Assembly: GCF_001597745.1 (NCBI RefSeq)
Contig: NZ_LUHJ01000022.1
Coordinates: 1 to 43,770 of the forward strand
From: Anabaena sp. 4-3
GTDB taxonomy: Bacteria > Cyanobacteriota > Cyanobacteriia > Cyanobacteriales > Nostocaceae
Direction: 5' to 3'
Length of the DNA: 43,770 nucleotides
Under the pieces are notes generated by a model. The model worked only from the letters and a program-made list of their open reading frames with translations, was not told the origin of the DNA and did no database searches. Shown piece by piece: positions 36,614 through 43,770 of this stretch; the stretch's first letter is position 1, and each line of letters opens with the position of its first letter. The position numbers were made by a program, and so were the translations under genes.

Positions 36614-37879
36614 ATGACTGTTCCACCTTTGGATGATTCCCCCGAAACAATGAAAAGTGCCAAACGCGCTTATCAAGCTTCCCTGAAATTAGGCACTACT
36701 AAGGGAACTGATCGCAGTCGCGCTGTGTTGGCAATGGCACAGGCTCTAGAAGAATCCTTTGACGACATTTTAGAAGCCAATACTTTGGATTTGGAAGCAA
36801 GTCGGGAAATGGCTGTGCCAGACTTGATTTTAGATTGGCTGAAGTTAACTCCCACTCGGTTAGCAACTACTGTGGAAATTCTCCAAAAGTTGGGGGAAGT
36901 TTCAGATCCGCTAAGGCGGGTCAGAAACGCTGACTATCAACCGGAAGATTCTCAAAGTTATTCCCAGTTAATGCCTTTGGGGGTAATTGGCTTTATTTAT
37001 GAGGCGTTTCCCGATTTGGGAGCGATCGCCGCCGGTTTGTGTATGAAAACTGGCAATAGTATCATCCTCAAAGGCGGTACAGAAGCCAGTCACTCTAATG
37101 CTGCCATTGCTGAAGTTCTCCAAAGTGCGATCGCTGAAGTTGGTTTACCACCAGGTTGCATAGAACTGATTACCGCCGAACATGGGGCTTCCATGCGGGA
37201 TTTAATTACTCAAGACCAATATCTGAATTTAGCCATTCCCTACGGTCGTTCTAGTTTGGTACAGCAAGTGATGCGACAAGCTACTTGTCCTGTGTTAAAA
37301 TCCGCTATGGGTAATTGTTACCTTTATTGGTCGCTCAATGGCAGTCTAGAAATGGTGCGCTGGATGATACTCGATAGTCATGAGAGTGAACCAGACCCAG
37401 TGAATGCCATTGAAAAAGTGTTAATTCATCGTCAAGCTATGCCTTCATCTTTGGCGGTGTTATGGAATAGTTTGATAGAAAAAGGTTTTGAAATTAAAGG
37501 CGATGAAGAATTAGTAGAAGCTTTTCCCCAGTTACAGCTAGCCAAGGATGGGGAATGGAGTTGTGCTTATTTAACTAAAACAGTGGCGTTTAAATTGGTG
37601 GATAGCTTAGAAGCTGCGATCGCTTGGATTAATCAATATAGTAGCGGTCATGCTGACTCTATCGCCACGGAATCTTATCAAGAAAGTCGCCAGTTTGCTC
37701 TAGGGGTGAACAGTGCTGCAACCTACATTAACACTTCTCCGCGTTTTTCCCGCAACCCGGCGCGGGGTGACTCAGTATTTTTAGGGATGTCTAATCAAAA
37801 AGGCCACCGTCGAGGATTTATTAGTTTAGAGACGCTAACTACTGCTAAACATATTATCCAAGGGAATGGGAGATTTTAG
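36614..37879 (+). CDS. proA: Gamma-glutamyl phosphate reductase family protein (divergent ProA)
   Basis: 421 residues from ATG 36614. Aldehyde-dehydrogenase superfamily; ProA reduces gamma-glutamyl phosphate to glutamate semialdehyde in proline synthesis. The catalytic-type Cys235 is kept in SAMGNCYLYWS, and PLGVIGFIYEAFPDLGAIAA and INQYSSGHADSIATE match ProA. Several usually strict positions differ: GxCHxYVD is GNCYLYWS, SGHTD is SGHAD, and the FGLGAEIGIS...RGPMGLE stretch is PARGDSVFLGMSN...HRRGFISLE. It may be a second, specialised ProA paralogue. A longer frame to 36521 overlaps the upstream gene and is not used. Confidence 0.82.
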   Translation: MTVPPLDDSPETMKSAKRAYQASLKLGTTKGTDRSRAVLAMAQALEESFDDILEANTLDLEASREMAVPDLILDWLKLTPTRLATTVEILQKLGEVSDPLRRVRNADYQPEDSQSYSQLMPLGVIGFIYEAFPDLGAIAAGLCMKTGNSIILKGGTEASHSNAAIAEVLQSAIAEVGLPPGCIELITAEHGASMRDLITQDQYLNLAIPYGRSSLVQQVMRQATCPVLKSAMGNCYLYWSLNGSLEMVRWMILDSHESEPDPVNAIEKVLIHRQAMPSSLAVLWNSLIEKGFEIKGDEELVEAFPQLQLAKDGEWSCAYLTKTVAFKLVDSLEAAIAWINQYSSGHADSIATESYQESRQFALGVNSAATYINTSPRFSRNPARGDSVFLGMSNQKGHRRGFISLETLTTAKHIIQGNGRF

Positions 37880-37967
37880 GATGGTAGGATTGTAGGGTGG
37901 GATGGTAGGCGATCGCTCTGTGATTGAATATTTTGCCTTTTTCCTCCTGAGATTAAATTAAAGTTCA

Positions 37968-38001
37968 CGCCTACTGCAAGTTGAACCGCTTACTGTAGGC
38001 G
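37968..38001. terminator. Hairpin between convergent genes
   Basis: cgcctac (37968-37974) and gtaggcg (37995-38001) pair across a 20-nt loop between convergent proA and Uma2 genes. There is no U-tract. Confidence 0.3.
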
Positions 38002-38031
38002 CAAATAACACCGCTAGAGGTAGCACGCAAC

Positions 38032-38586
38032 TTATTCAAATATAGGTGGCCATAACTCAGAAATAGCAATTTCCCAACCAGGAAATAACTCATTAATAGT
38101 TAACTTATCATCACCAGTTAAAACTTTCACATCACCATGCGGACGATAAACACTTACAGTTAACTCATCTGGATTAATTAATATTCCTACCCTTGCACCT
38201 AAATCTAAAAATAATTTTACTTTATCTTCTAACTTAGAAATTCTATCTGTTTTCGACTTGATTTCTACAACTAAATCAGGGACTAACTCAGCAAAATCTC
38301 TCACAGTGCGTTTTAATCTTTCCGCCGCTACAAAAGAAACATCCGGGGCGCGTAAATCAGTATTCGGCATAATAAACCCGCCACTTGAGTCAAATATCCG
38401 CCCAAGTTTACGAGGATTAATCCAAAGTTTTAATAAATATATTAACTGTGCGCCAATTTCACTAGATTCGATATCTGATGGCCCCATAAGTAAAATATTT
38501 CCTTCTTGCAGTTCTATTTGGTAGTCCTGCTGTTCTTCTTCTAGCTTTTGTTGTAGCCTTTCTACATCTTCAATCGTGAGATTCAT
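38032..38586 (-). CDS. Uma2 family (DUF820) putative endonuclease-fold protein
   Basis: 184 residues. Family marks: LRAPDVSFVAAERLKRT, ELVPDLVVEIKSKTDRISKL (the D...E-x-K nuclease-like core), VKLFLDLGARVGILINP and VYRPHG. It begins with a short helix (VERLQQKLEEEQQDYQ). This is the second Uma2 gene in the window. It is only distantly similar to the one at 30.6 kb, so it is not a recent duplicate. Confidence 0.9.
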   Translation of the reverse strand: MNLTIEDVERLQQKLEEEQQDYQIELQEGNILLMGPSDIESSEIGAQLIYLLKLWINPRKLGRIFDSSGGFIMPNTDLRAPDVSFVAAERLKRTVRDFAELVPDLVVEIKSKTDRISKLEDKVKLFLDLGARVGILINPDELTVSVYRPHGDVKVLTGDDKLTINELFPGWEIAISELWPPIFE

Positions 38587-38730
38587 ATAAATTTCACCAT
38601 ATACTTGACTTTACAGTTATGTTAACCTAACTTCTCTAATTCAAAATCATATAATGCTAGCAACAGCCATTATTTTTACACCTAAGAGTTTGTTTCCAAA
38701 ATCATACTAGCAACCCCTCTCTCATACAAA

Positions 38731-38760
38731 TGTAGAGACGTTTCATGAAACGTCTCTACA
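38731..38760. repeat. Perfect 30-bp palindrome
   Basis: tgtagagacgtttca is followed directly by its own reverse complement. It belongs to the same family as the element at 31251-31280. A C/G-rich low-complexity tract follows (about 38767-38808). The rest of the gap from 38587 to 38912 shows no gene. Confidence 0.9.
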
Positions 38761-38851
38761 TATTCCCCCATTCCCTTGTAGGGAAGGGGGGTTAGGGGGG
38801 TTAGGTTTCCGAAAATTTGGTATTCATAAAAATACCTCTCAAATATCTTCT

Positions 38852-38884
38852 AAAAAAAAAGTCCGCCTTGGCGGACTTTTTTTA
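38852..38884 (-). terminator. Bidirectional rho-independent terminator
   Basis: aaagtccgcc and ggcggacttt form a 10-bp stem with a 2-nt loop, with A-runs on the left and T-runs on the right. It lies 29 bp after the desB stop. Read leftward it has a full U-tract and would end the desB transcript; it would also work rightward. Confidence 0.85.
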
Positions 38885-38912
38885 TATAACTTCAGACTTT
38901 GTGAGCAGCAAA

Positions 38913-39980
38913 TTACTGATGATTAGAGGTATAGTAAACCTTACCCCCATTATCCGGTACAAAATGACAGCTAAGGGCAGAACGCCATAATGCTTTCCAA
39001 ATGGGTTCTTCAGACTTGCGGTAATACTCACCCATCACAGGTTTAATCGCCTCAGTCGCCTTCAGCAAATTATAGTGAGGGATATTCAAAAAGATATGGT
39101 GAGCTACATGAGTACCGATATCGTGATGAATGTGGTTGAATATACCATAATTGCGGTCAATGCTGGAAATCGCACCTTTAAGGAAAGTCCAATCATCGCC
39201 ACGATACCAAGGAATATCCGGCTCGGTATGATGCAAAAATGTCACCAAATCTAGCCAAATTACAAACACAATGTAAGGTGCAGCGTAGTATTTCAGCAAC
39301 CACATCCAACCCCATTGATAGGTAAGGAAGCCTAATAAACCTACCATCCCAATCCACAGCACGGTGCTAGTAATAACATCCCATTTTTCCGAGGGTTTAA
39401 ACAGTGGGCTACTGGGTGAAAAGTGAGAACCTTCTTTATTAGGAGAACGCTTAAATAAATACACCGGATAAGCCAATAAAAAGACATAATATCGACCTAT
39501 CTTTTGTAATAAAGGCATCTCCTTATATTGTGATTCTGTCACAGGATACCAGCTTTCATCATTATCGATATTGCCAGTATTTTTGTGATGGGTTCTGTGG
39601 CTAATGCGCCAACCATGATAAGGAACTAAGATTGGTGTATGAGACAGATGCCCAATCAAATCATTCAACCATTTATGCTTAGAAAATGATTGATGTCCGC
39701 AATCATGCCCAACTACAAACAAAGCCCAAAACATTGTGCCTTGCATCAGCCAAAAAACCGGCCAAAAGTACCAAGAATCTAAGTAGTGAGCTACTGCATA
39801 CAGTCCACCAATAATTAGGATATCGCGGAAAAAATAAAACAGTGATTTACTCACATTTGGTTGAAAACATTCTGCGGGAATAGCAGCTTTCAAATCCTGA
39901 AGAGTAAAGGGCAGTGTAGTTGTACCCTCAGAAGGCTGACTGGGAGGAGAATTATCGAAGTTAACAGTAGTGGATTGCAC
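38913..39980 (-). CDS. desB: Omega-3 (delta-15) acyl-lipid desaturase DesB
   Basis: Membrane di-iron desaturase that adds the omega-3 double bond to glycerolipid-bound fatty acids. 355 residues. Histidine boxes: HDCGH (92-96), HRTHH (128-132) and HVAHH (291-295). Omega-3-type features are TGNIDNDESWYPVTES after box 2 and DIPWYRGDDWTFLKGA before box 3. It is the last of the desC-desA-desB series on the minus strand, with a strong terminator after it and a stem-loop in its leader. In other cyanobacteria desB is the most cold-induced member. Confidence 0.94.
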   Translation of the reverse strand: MQSTTVNFDNSPPSQPSEGTTTLPFTLQDLKAAIPAECFQPNVSKSLFYFFRDILIIGGLYAVAHYLDSWYFWPVFWLMQGTMFWALFVVGHDCGHQSFSKHKWLNDLIGHLSHTPILVPYHGWRISHRTHHKNTGNIDNDESWYPVTESQYKEMPLLQKIGRYYVFLLAYPVYLFKRSPNKEGSHFSPSSPLFKPSEKWDVITSTVLWIGMVGLLGFLTYQWGWMWLLKYYAAPYIVFVIWLDLVTFLHHTEPDIPWYRGDDWTFLKGAISSIDRNYGIFNHIHHDIGTHVAHHIFLNIPHYNLLKATEAIKPVMGEYYRKSEEPIWKALWRSALSCHFVPDNGGKVYYTSNHQ

Positions 39981-40066
39981 GGGATTAGTTCAATTAGAAA
40001 GGAAATCAGACTATGTTGGAGACTGTCATACTTGCAGTGCTAAAAAAGCCCGCAATCAAATAAATA

Positions 40067-40109
40067 TCTGGCAATTTATGAGGCAATATTCATGTAAAAA
40101 ATTGCCAGA
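40067..40109 (-). promoter_or_regulatory. Stem-loop in the desB leader
   Basis: tctggcaattt (40067-40077) and aaattgccaga (40099-40109) form an 11-bp stem with a 21-nt loop. It lies 87-129 bp upstream of the desB start in the 192-bp gap after desA. It could be a desA terminator-like end or a structured desB leader. Confidence 0.4.
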
Positions 40110-40172
40110 ATATGTACTACTTTTCAGGATAATCAGCACGCTACATACTAGCGATGCTAAAGACAATGAGGT

Positions 40173-41225
40173 TTACTTTCCTGCGCGATATTCGTCAAAA
40201 GTTTGATAACCAACATCGGTTACATACAGTTGACACTGATTAGTAATTTGCTTCATTAAAGGCCAAGAGAACTTCAATTCCTCATGGAGATAATCACCCC
40301 AATTTTCTTTGATGCTGCTATAAGCTAGGCGCAAATTATAAGAGGGGATTGCAGTAGACAGGTGATGGGGAACGTGGACATTAATATCGTGACAGAGAAA
40401 TTCTACCCAACGGGGATAATCACAATGGATAGTGCCGAATAACTGTGCCATTGCCTCATTCCACTTATCTGCTGCCTTAAAAGGAACATCTGGGTAAGTG
40501 TGGTGAACAATGGTGAAGGTACTCATCCAGAAATGATAAACCAACCAAGGCACAAACCAAAATTTCACGAATCCCCAAACACCAGTGGTAGCTATGAGTA
40601 GTGGGAAAACAACTGCTGCAAAGATTACGACTACAGCCACAGAAAGTTTAACATCGGCTTGATCTTTGGCTTTGAATTTCCGTGCATCAAAATGCACAAC
40701 AGCCCAATGTCCAATAGAACCTACCCACCAGAGGCGTTTACGCATAAACAACTCAAAAGCAGACTGACGAGTTTTATTCCAACTTCCAAAAACCTCTGGT
40801 CTGATGGGATGCCAAGCATTATCTTCATCTAACTTATTGGTGTGTTTATGATGGTGGTTATGCTTAATCCGCCAACTATGAAAAGGATATATTAAAGGCA
40901 TAAAGACTAGGTGTCCCACCAAATCATTTACCCAACGACGTTTGGCAAATGAACGATGTCCACAATCATGACCAATGACAAAAAAACCTGTTAAAGCAGT
41001 CCCGGTAAAAATCCAGGCGAGTGGTAAAAGAAACCAGGGAGAAATTGCCAAACTATAGTAGCCTAAACCTACCATCAACACATTGATGATGACTGTTGTC
41101 CAAGCTTTGCGACGATTTAACTGAAAACATTCCCTTGGTAGAGTTTTGATAATATCTTTCAGCCTTAGTTCGGAATTACCAAGGTCATTATTTATTTCTT
41201 GCGTCTTGATTATTGATGTAGTCAT
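40173..41225 (-). CDS. desA: Delta-12 acyl-lipid desaturase DesA
   Basis: Adds the delta-12 double bond to oleoyl chains on membrane lipids. 350 residues. Histidine boxes: HDCGH (86-90), HNHHH (122-126) and HVPHH (284-288). The stretches [14 protein letters not shown] and [15 protein letters not shown] are typical of DesA. It lies between desC and desB with gaps of about 200 bp, so each gene may have its own promoter as well as read-through. Confidence 0.95.
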   Translation of the reverse strand: MTTSIIKTQEINNDLGNSELRLKDIIKTLPRECFQLNRRKAWTTVIINVLMVGLGYYSLAISPWFLLPLAWIFTGTALTGFFVIGHDCGHRSFAKRRWVNDLVGHLVFMPLIYPFHSWRIKHNHHHKHTNKLDEDNAWHPIRPEVFGSWNKTRQSAFELFMRKRLWWVGSIGHWAVVHFDARKFKAKDQADVKLSVAVVVIFAAVVFPLLIATTGVWGFVKFWFVPWLVYHFWMSTFTIVHHTYPDVPFKAADKWNEAMAQLFGTIHCDYPRWVEFLCHDINVHVPHHLSTAIPSYNLRLAYSSIKENWGDYLHEELKFSWPLMKQITNQCQLYVTDVGYQTFDEYRAGK

Positions 41226-41452
41226 GAAAACCTGAAAAACAAACAGAAACCCTAATCAAGTCACTCACAAAGTAACTTGCCGCAAAGTTTAGAGACATTA
41301 TTCGTTCTGGATTATAGCAACCTTAGTTACCTAAGCGCAGACCTAAATAACTTTTGAATGCTATTTCAGAACGGAAAAATGGATGGATTGGTTGCGAAAA
41401 AATTATTAGTCACCAGTATGAAACATGAGACTAATGACTAATAATAAATTAC
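41226..41452. other. desC-desA gap
   Basis: 227 bp containing a taatgac-type repeat fragment close to the desC stop. It should carry the desA promoter; no clear site was seen. Confidence 0.4.
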
Positions 41453-42271
41453 TTATTGCTTTTTGTCTGCAAGTTTGACATTAGTAGCCAGACCAAGCAC
41501 TTGCAACAATTGAATTGTCATCCAAGTCAAATCAATTTCCCACCATTCCAAACCGTGACGGGCCGAATATTGGAAAGCATGGTGGTTATTGTGCCAACCT
41601 TCACCAAACACCAGTACAGCTACCCACCAGCAATTGGTGGAGTTATCACCAGATTCATGGCTACGGTAGCCAAATTTATGGGTAGCACTGTTAACCAACC
41701 AGGTGCAGTGATAAACCCAAACGATACGGGCGAAAATTCCCCAAACTACGAAAGACCAGCCACCCAGATATAGTAGCAATAAACCCAGAGCAATCTGGAT
41801 AAAAATAAAATATTTCTGTAAAAACTGATAAACTGGGTCTTCGGCAATGTCTTTGGTGAAACGAGGAACATCAGCGTGAGCAGGAGAGTGGTAAATCAAC
41901 CAACCGATATGACTCCACCAGAAACCTTTATTGGAATCATGGGGATCGGGGTCGGTATCGGAATGTAAATGATGAATGCGGTGTGTACCGACCCACTCGA
42001 TTGGCCCTCCCTGACAAGCCAGGGTTCCGCAAAATACCAAGATATACTCCAACCATTTGGGAGTCTGGAAACTGCGGTGGGTGACGAGGCGATGAAATCC
42101 TAGGGTGATACCTAAGCCGCCAGTTACCCAGTAAAGGAATAAAGCCAAACCGACTGCTTTCCAGCTAAAGTTACCAGGCACAAAAGCAAAGAGTGCGCCG
42201 AGGTGTAAACCAATGAAAAACAGGGTATTGACCCAATTGATTTGAGGTTTAGTAGAAGTAGCAATTGTCAT
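41453..42271 (-). CDS. desC: Delta-9 acyl-lipid desaturase DesC
   Basis: Introduces the first double bond (delta-9) into stearoyl chains on lipids. 272 residues with four hydrophobic segments. Boxes: HRLVTH (60-65), HRIHH (97-101) and HNNHH (227-231), the stearoyl-type pattern that differs from DesA/DesB. DTDPDPHDSNKGFWWSHIGW after box 2 is diagnostic. It is first in the desC-desA-desB series, so gene order follows the order of the reactions. It is divergent from the PLP enzyme at 42.36 kb, with only 85 bp between the two starts. Confidence 0.96.
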   Translation of the reverse strand: MTIATSTKPQINWVNTLFFIGLHLGALFAFVPGNFSWKAVGLALFLYWVTGGLGITLGFHRLVTHRSFQTPKWLEYILVFCGTLACQGGPIEWVGTHRIHHLHSDTDPDPHDSNKGFWWSHIGWLIYHSPAHADVPRFTKDIAEDPVYQFLQKYFIFIQIALGLLLLYLGGWSFVVWGIFARIVWVYHCTWLVNSATHKFGYRSHESGDNSTNCWWVAVLVFGEGWHNNHHAFQYSARHGLEWWEIDLTWMTIQLLQVLGLATNVKLADKKQ

Positions 42272-42356
42272 GCAGTAACCTGTATTGAAATTGTTCAGCC
42301 TAATCTGCGCGAACCCAAAATCCGCATATCTATAAATTTTTGTTAACGAGGAAGTA

Positions 42357-43586
42357 ATGAACAGCTTGGAACAGCTGCGGCAAGCAGAACAGGCACTGTT
42401 AGAGATTTTTTCTGGAATTGACGCTCAGGTCAAGCATAATCTCAAAAGAGTGCTGGAAGCCTTTCGTAATCAGCGTGTAGGGGCGCACCACTTTGCAGGT
42501 GTAAGCGGTTACGGTCACGATGATTTAGGTAGAGAAACTTTAGATAAAGTTTTCGCGGAAGTGATGGGTGCTGAAGCGGCGGCTGTGCGAGTGCAGTTTG
42601 TTTCGGGGACTCATGCGATCGCTTGCGCTTTATTTGGTGTACTCCGCCCTGGGGATGAAATGCTAGCAGTGGTCGGTTCTCCTTACGATACACTCGAAGA
42701 AGTGATTGGTTTGCGGGGTCAAGGTCAAGGTTCCCTTATTGAGTTTGGCATAAAATATCGCCAATTGGAGCTAACACCCCAAGGGACTGTAGATTGGGAA
42801 GCTTTAAGTCACAGCGTCACTGATAAAACAAGATTAGTGTTAATTCAGCGTTCTTGTGGCTATTCTTGGCGACCAAGCTTATTAATTAGCGATATAGAGA
42901 AAATTGTACATCTAGTTAAACAACAAAATCCGCAGACAGTTTGTTTTGTTGATAACTGTTATGGGGAATTTATCGACACCCAAGAACCCACCCACGTAGG
43001 TGCTGACTTAATGGCGGGGTCATTAATCAAAAATCCCGGTGGTACTATCGTCACGGCAGGCGGTTATGTAGCAGGTCGTGCTGATTTAGTAGAAGCCGCC
43101 GCCTGTCGCCTGACTGCGCCGGGGATTGGTAGCTTTGGCGGTGCTACCTTTGACCAAAATCGGCTTTTATACCAAGGGTTATTTTTATCGCCGCAGATGG
43201 TAGGCGAGGCGATGAAAGGCACTTATTTAACTGGTTACGTATTTGACAAGTTGGGTTATCCAGTCAATCCCGCCCCCCTTGCGCCCCGTGGGGATGTGAT
43301 TCAGGCGATTAAATTGGGTTCAGCAAAAAAACTAATTGCCTTCTGTAAGGCGATACAACAGAATTCTCCTGTGGGTTCTTACCTAGACCCTGTTCCGGAT
43401 GAAATGCCGGGGTATGAGAGCCAAGTAGTGATGGCTGGGGGGACGTTTATTGAGGGGAGTACGTTGGAATTCTCGGCGGATGGGCCTTTGCGTGAGCCTT
43501 ATGTGGTGTATTGCCAGGGGGGGACTCACTGGACTCATGTAGCGATCGCACTTGAGGCGGCGATTGACGCTGTGGGGATGGTTTAA
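42357..43586 (+). CDS. Methionine gamma-lyase family (aluminium resistance-type) PLP protein
   Basis: 409 residues, soluble, fold type I PLP enzyme. The PLP lysine is probably the K in GSLIKNPGGTIVTAGGYVAG; VQFVSGTHAIACALFGVLRPGDE forms the cofactor phosphate region; GVSGYGHDDLGRETLDKVFA is typical of the family once named aluminium resistance protein. The true substrate is not established, and methionine gamma-lyase is an annotation by similarity. gaggaag lies 4 nt before ATG 42357. It is divergent from desC. Confidence 0.9.
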   Translation: MNSLEQLRQAEQALLEIFSGIDAQVKHNLKRVLEAFRNQRVGAHHFAGVSGYGHDDLGRETLDKVFAEVMGAEAAAVRVQFVSGTHAIACALFGVLRPGDEMLAVVGSPYDTLEEVIGLRGQGQGSLIEFGIKYRQLELTPQGTVDWEALSHSVTDKTRLVLIQRSCGYSWRPSLLISDIEKIVHLVKQQNPQTVCFVDNCYGEFIDTQEPTHVGADLMAGSLIKNPGGTIVTAGGYVAGRADLVEAAACRLTAPGIGSFGGATFDQNRLLYQGLFLSPQMVGEAMKGTYLTGYVFDKLGYPVNPAPLAPRGDVIQAIKLGSAKKLIAFCKAIQQNSPVGSYLDPVPDEMPGYESQVVMAGGTFIEGSTLEFSADGPLREPYVVYCQGGTHWTHVAIALEAAIDAVGMV

Positions 43587-43594
43587 GATTGTTT

Positions 43595-43620
43595 CGCGCA
43601 AAGGCGCAAAGGCGCAAAGA
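43595..43620. repeat. 9-bp repeat (gcgcaaagg)
   Basis: Three tandem copies of gcgcaaagg lie between the PLP enzyme and the next gene, ending at its start codon. This is a common Nostoc intergenic repeat. Confidence 0.85.
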
Positions 43621-43621
43621 A

Positions 43622-43770
43622 ATGACGGAGAATGAGATTGCGAAGGTAGTTGTTGATGCTGCTTATAAGGTTCACACAACTTTGGGGCCGGGGTTGTTGG
43701 AATCTGTGTATGAGGCGGTGCTGGCTTACGAGTTGGAGAGGCGGGGGTTATGGGTAGCAAGACAGCAGGG
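43622..43770 (+). CDS. GxxExxY protein, 5' part (cut by window edge)
   Basis: ATG 43622 opens a frame that runs off the window after 49 codons: MTENEIAKVVVDAAYKVHTT, then LGPGLLESVYEAVLAYELER. The GPGLLESVY motif defines the GxxExxY family, a PD-(D/E)XK-like fold common in cyanobacteria, with unknown role. The full protein is usually about 125-135 residues. It starts directly after a 9-bp repeat array. Confidence 0.85.
   Translation, partial: MTENEIAKVVVDAAYKVHTTLGPGLLESVYEAVLAYELERRGLWVARQQ

Noticed and set aside
43383-43760. 125-codon minus-strand frame at the right edge
   Set aside because: Pro/Thr-rich shadow of the methionine gamma-lyase-like and GxxExxY genes.

Overview
The window looks like chromosomal DNA of a filamentous, heterocyst-forming cyanobacterium of the Nostoc/Anabaena type. 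The evidence is psbZ and nblA (photosystem II and phycobilisome genes), a desC-desA-desB acyl-lipid desaturase cluster, several cyanobacterium-specific gene families, frequent HIP1 octamers (gcgatcgc), and heptamer tandem repeats such as taatgac, ccccagt/ccccaat and aaaattc between genes. These repeats are typical of Nostocales. No phage, plasmid, CRISPR array or complete insertion sequence is visible.

Layout, left to right. 1-7.0 kb: purine synthesis and salvage (purL, purF, and apt on the other strand), with a small conserved protein and an orphan oligopeptide-type ABC permease between purF and apt. 7.6-9.7 kb: an overlapping DUF3038/DUF4335-type gene pair, bracketed by two nearly identical ~65-bp inverted repeats. 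9.8-13.8 kb (minus strand): an FHA-domain class A penicillin-binding protein, lspA and bioY. 14.3-18.6 kb: a PHO-box-like site followed by pstS-pstC-pstA-pstB. 18.6-23.9 kb: a broken ribbon-helix-helix gene, a class III aminotransferase, an MltA-like lytic transglycosylase, anmK and a small conserved gene. 24-30 kb: a Ser/Thr kinase, nblA, a candidate structured RNA, and a minus-strand run of coiled-coil protein, ABC1/UbiB-type kinase and PP2C phosphatase. 30.5-37.9 kb: a Uma2 gene, a DHH-CBS-polyA polymerase fusion, psbZ, ribH, tRNA-Gly(GCC), a zinc-ribbon membrane protein and a divergent proA. 38-43.8 kb: a second Uma2 gene, desB, desA, desC, a methionine gamma-lyase-like PLP enzyme and the start of a GxxExxY gene.

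Most genes are housekeeping. Three themes recur: phospho-Ser/Thr signalling (kinase, PP2C, FHA-PBP, ABC1 kinase), peptidoglycan building and recycling (FHA-PBP, MltA-like enzyme, AnmK), and very active small repeats. Two of these repeats have entered coding sequences in frame (purL and the tRNA nucleotidyltransferase fusion). The best candidates for something undescribed are the nested-pairing RNA candidate at 27.1-27.3 kb, the ~93-nt hairpin between psbZ and ribH, the inverted repeats around the DUF3038/DUF4335 pair, and the duplicated palindromic element after tRNA-Gly. Starts were moved to an internal ATG where the longest reading frame began at an implausible codon. No database search was run, so family names rest on recognised motifs.
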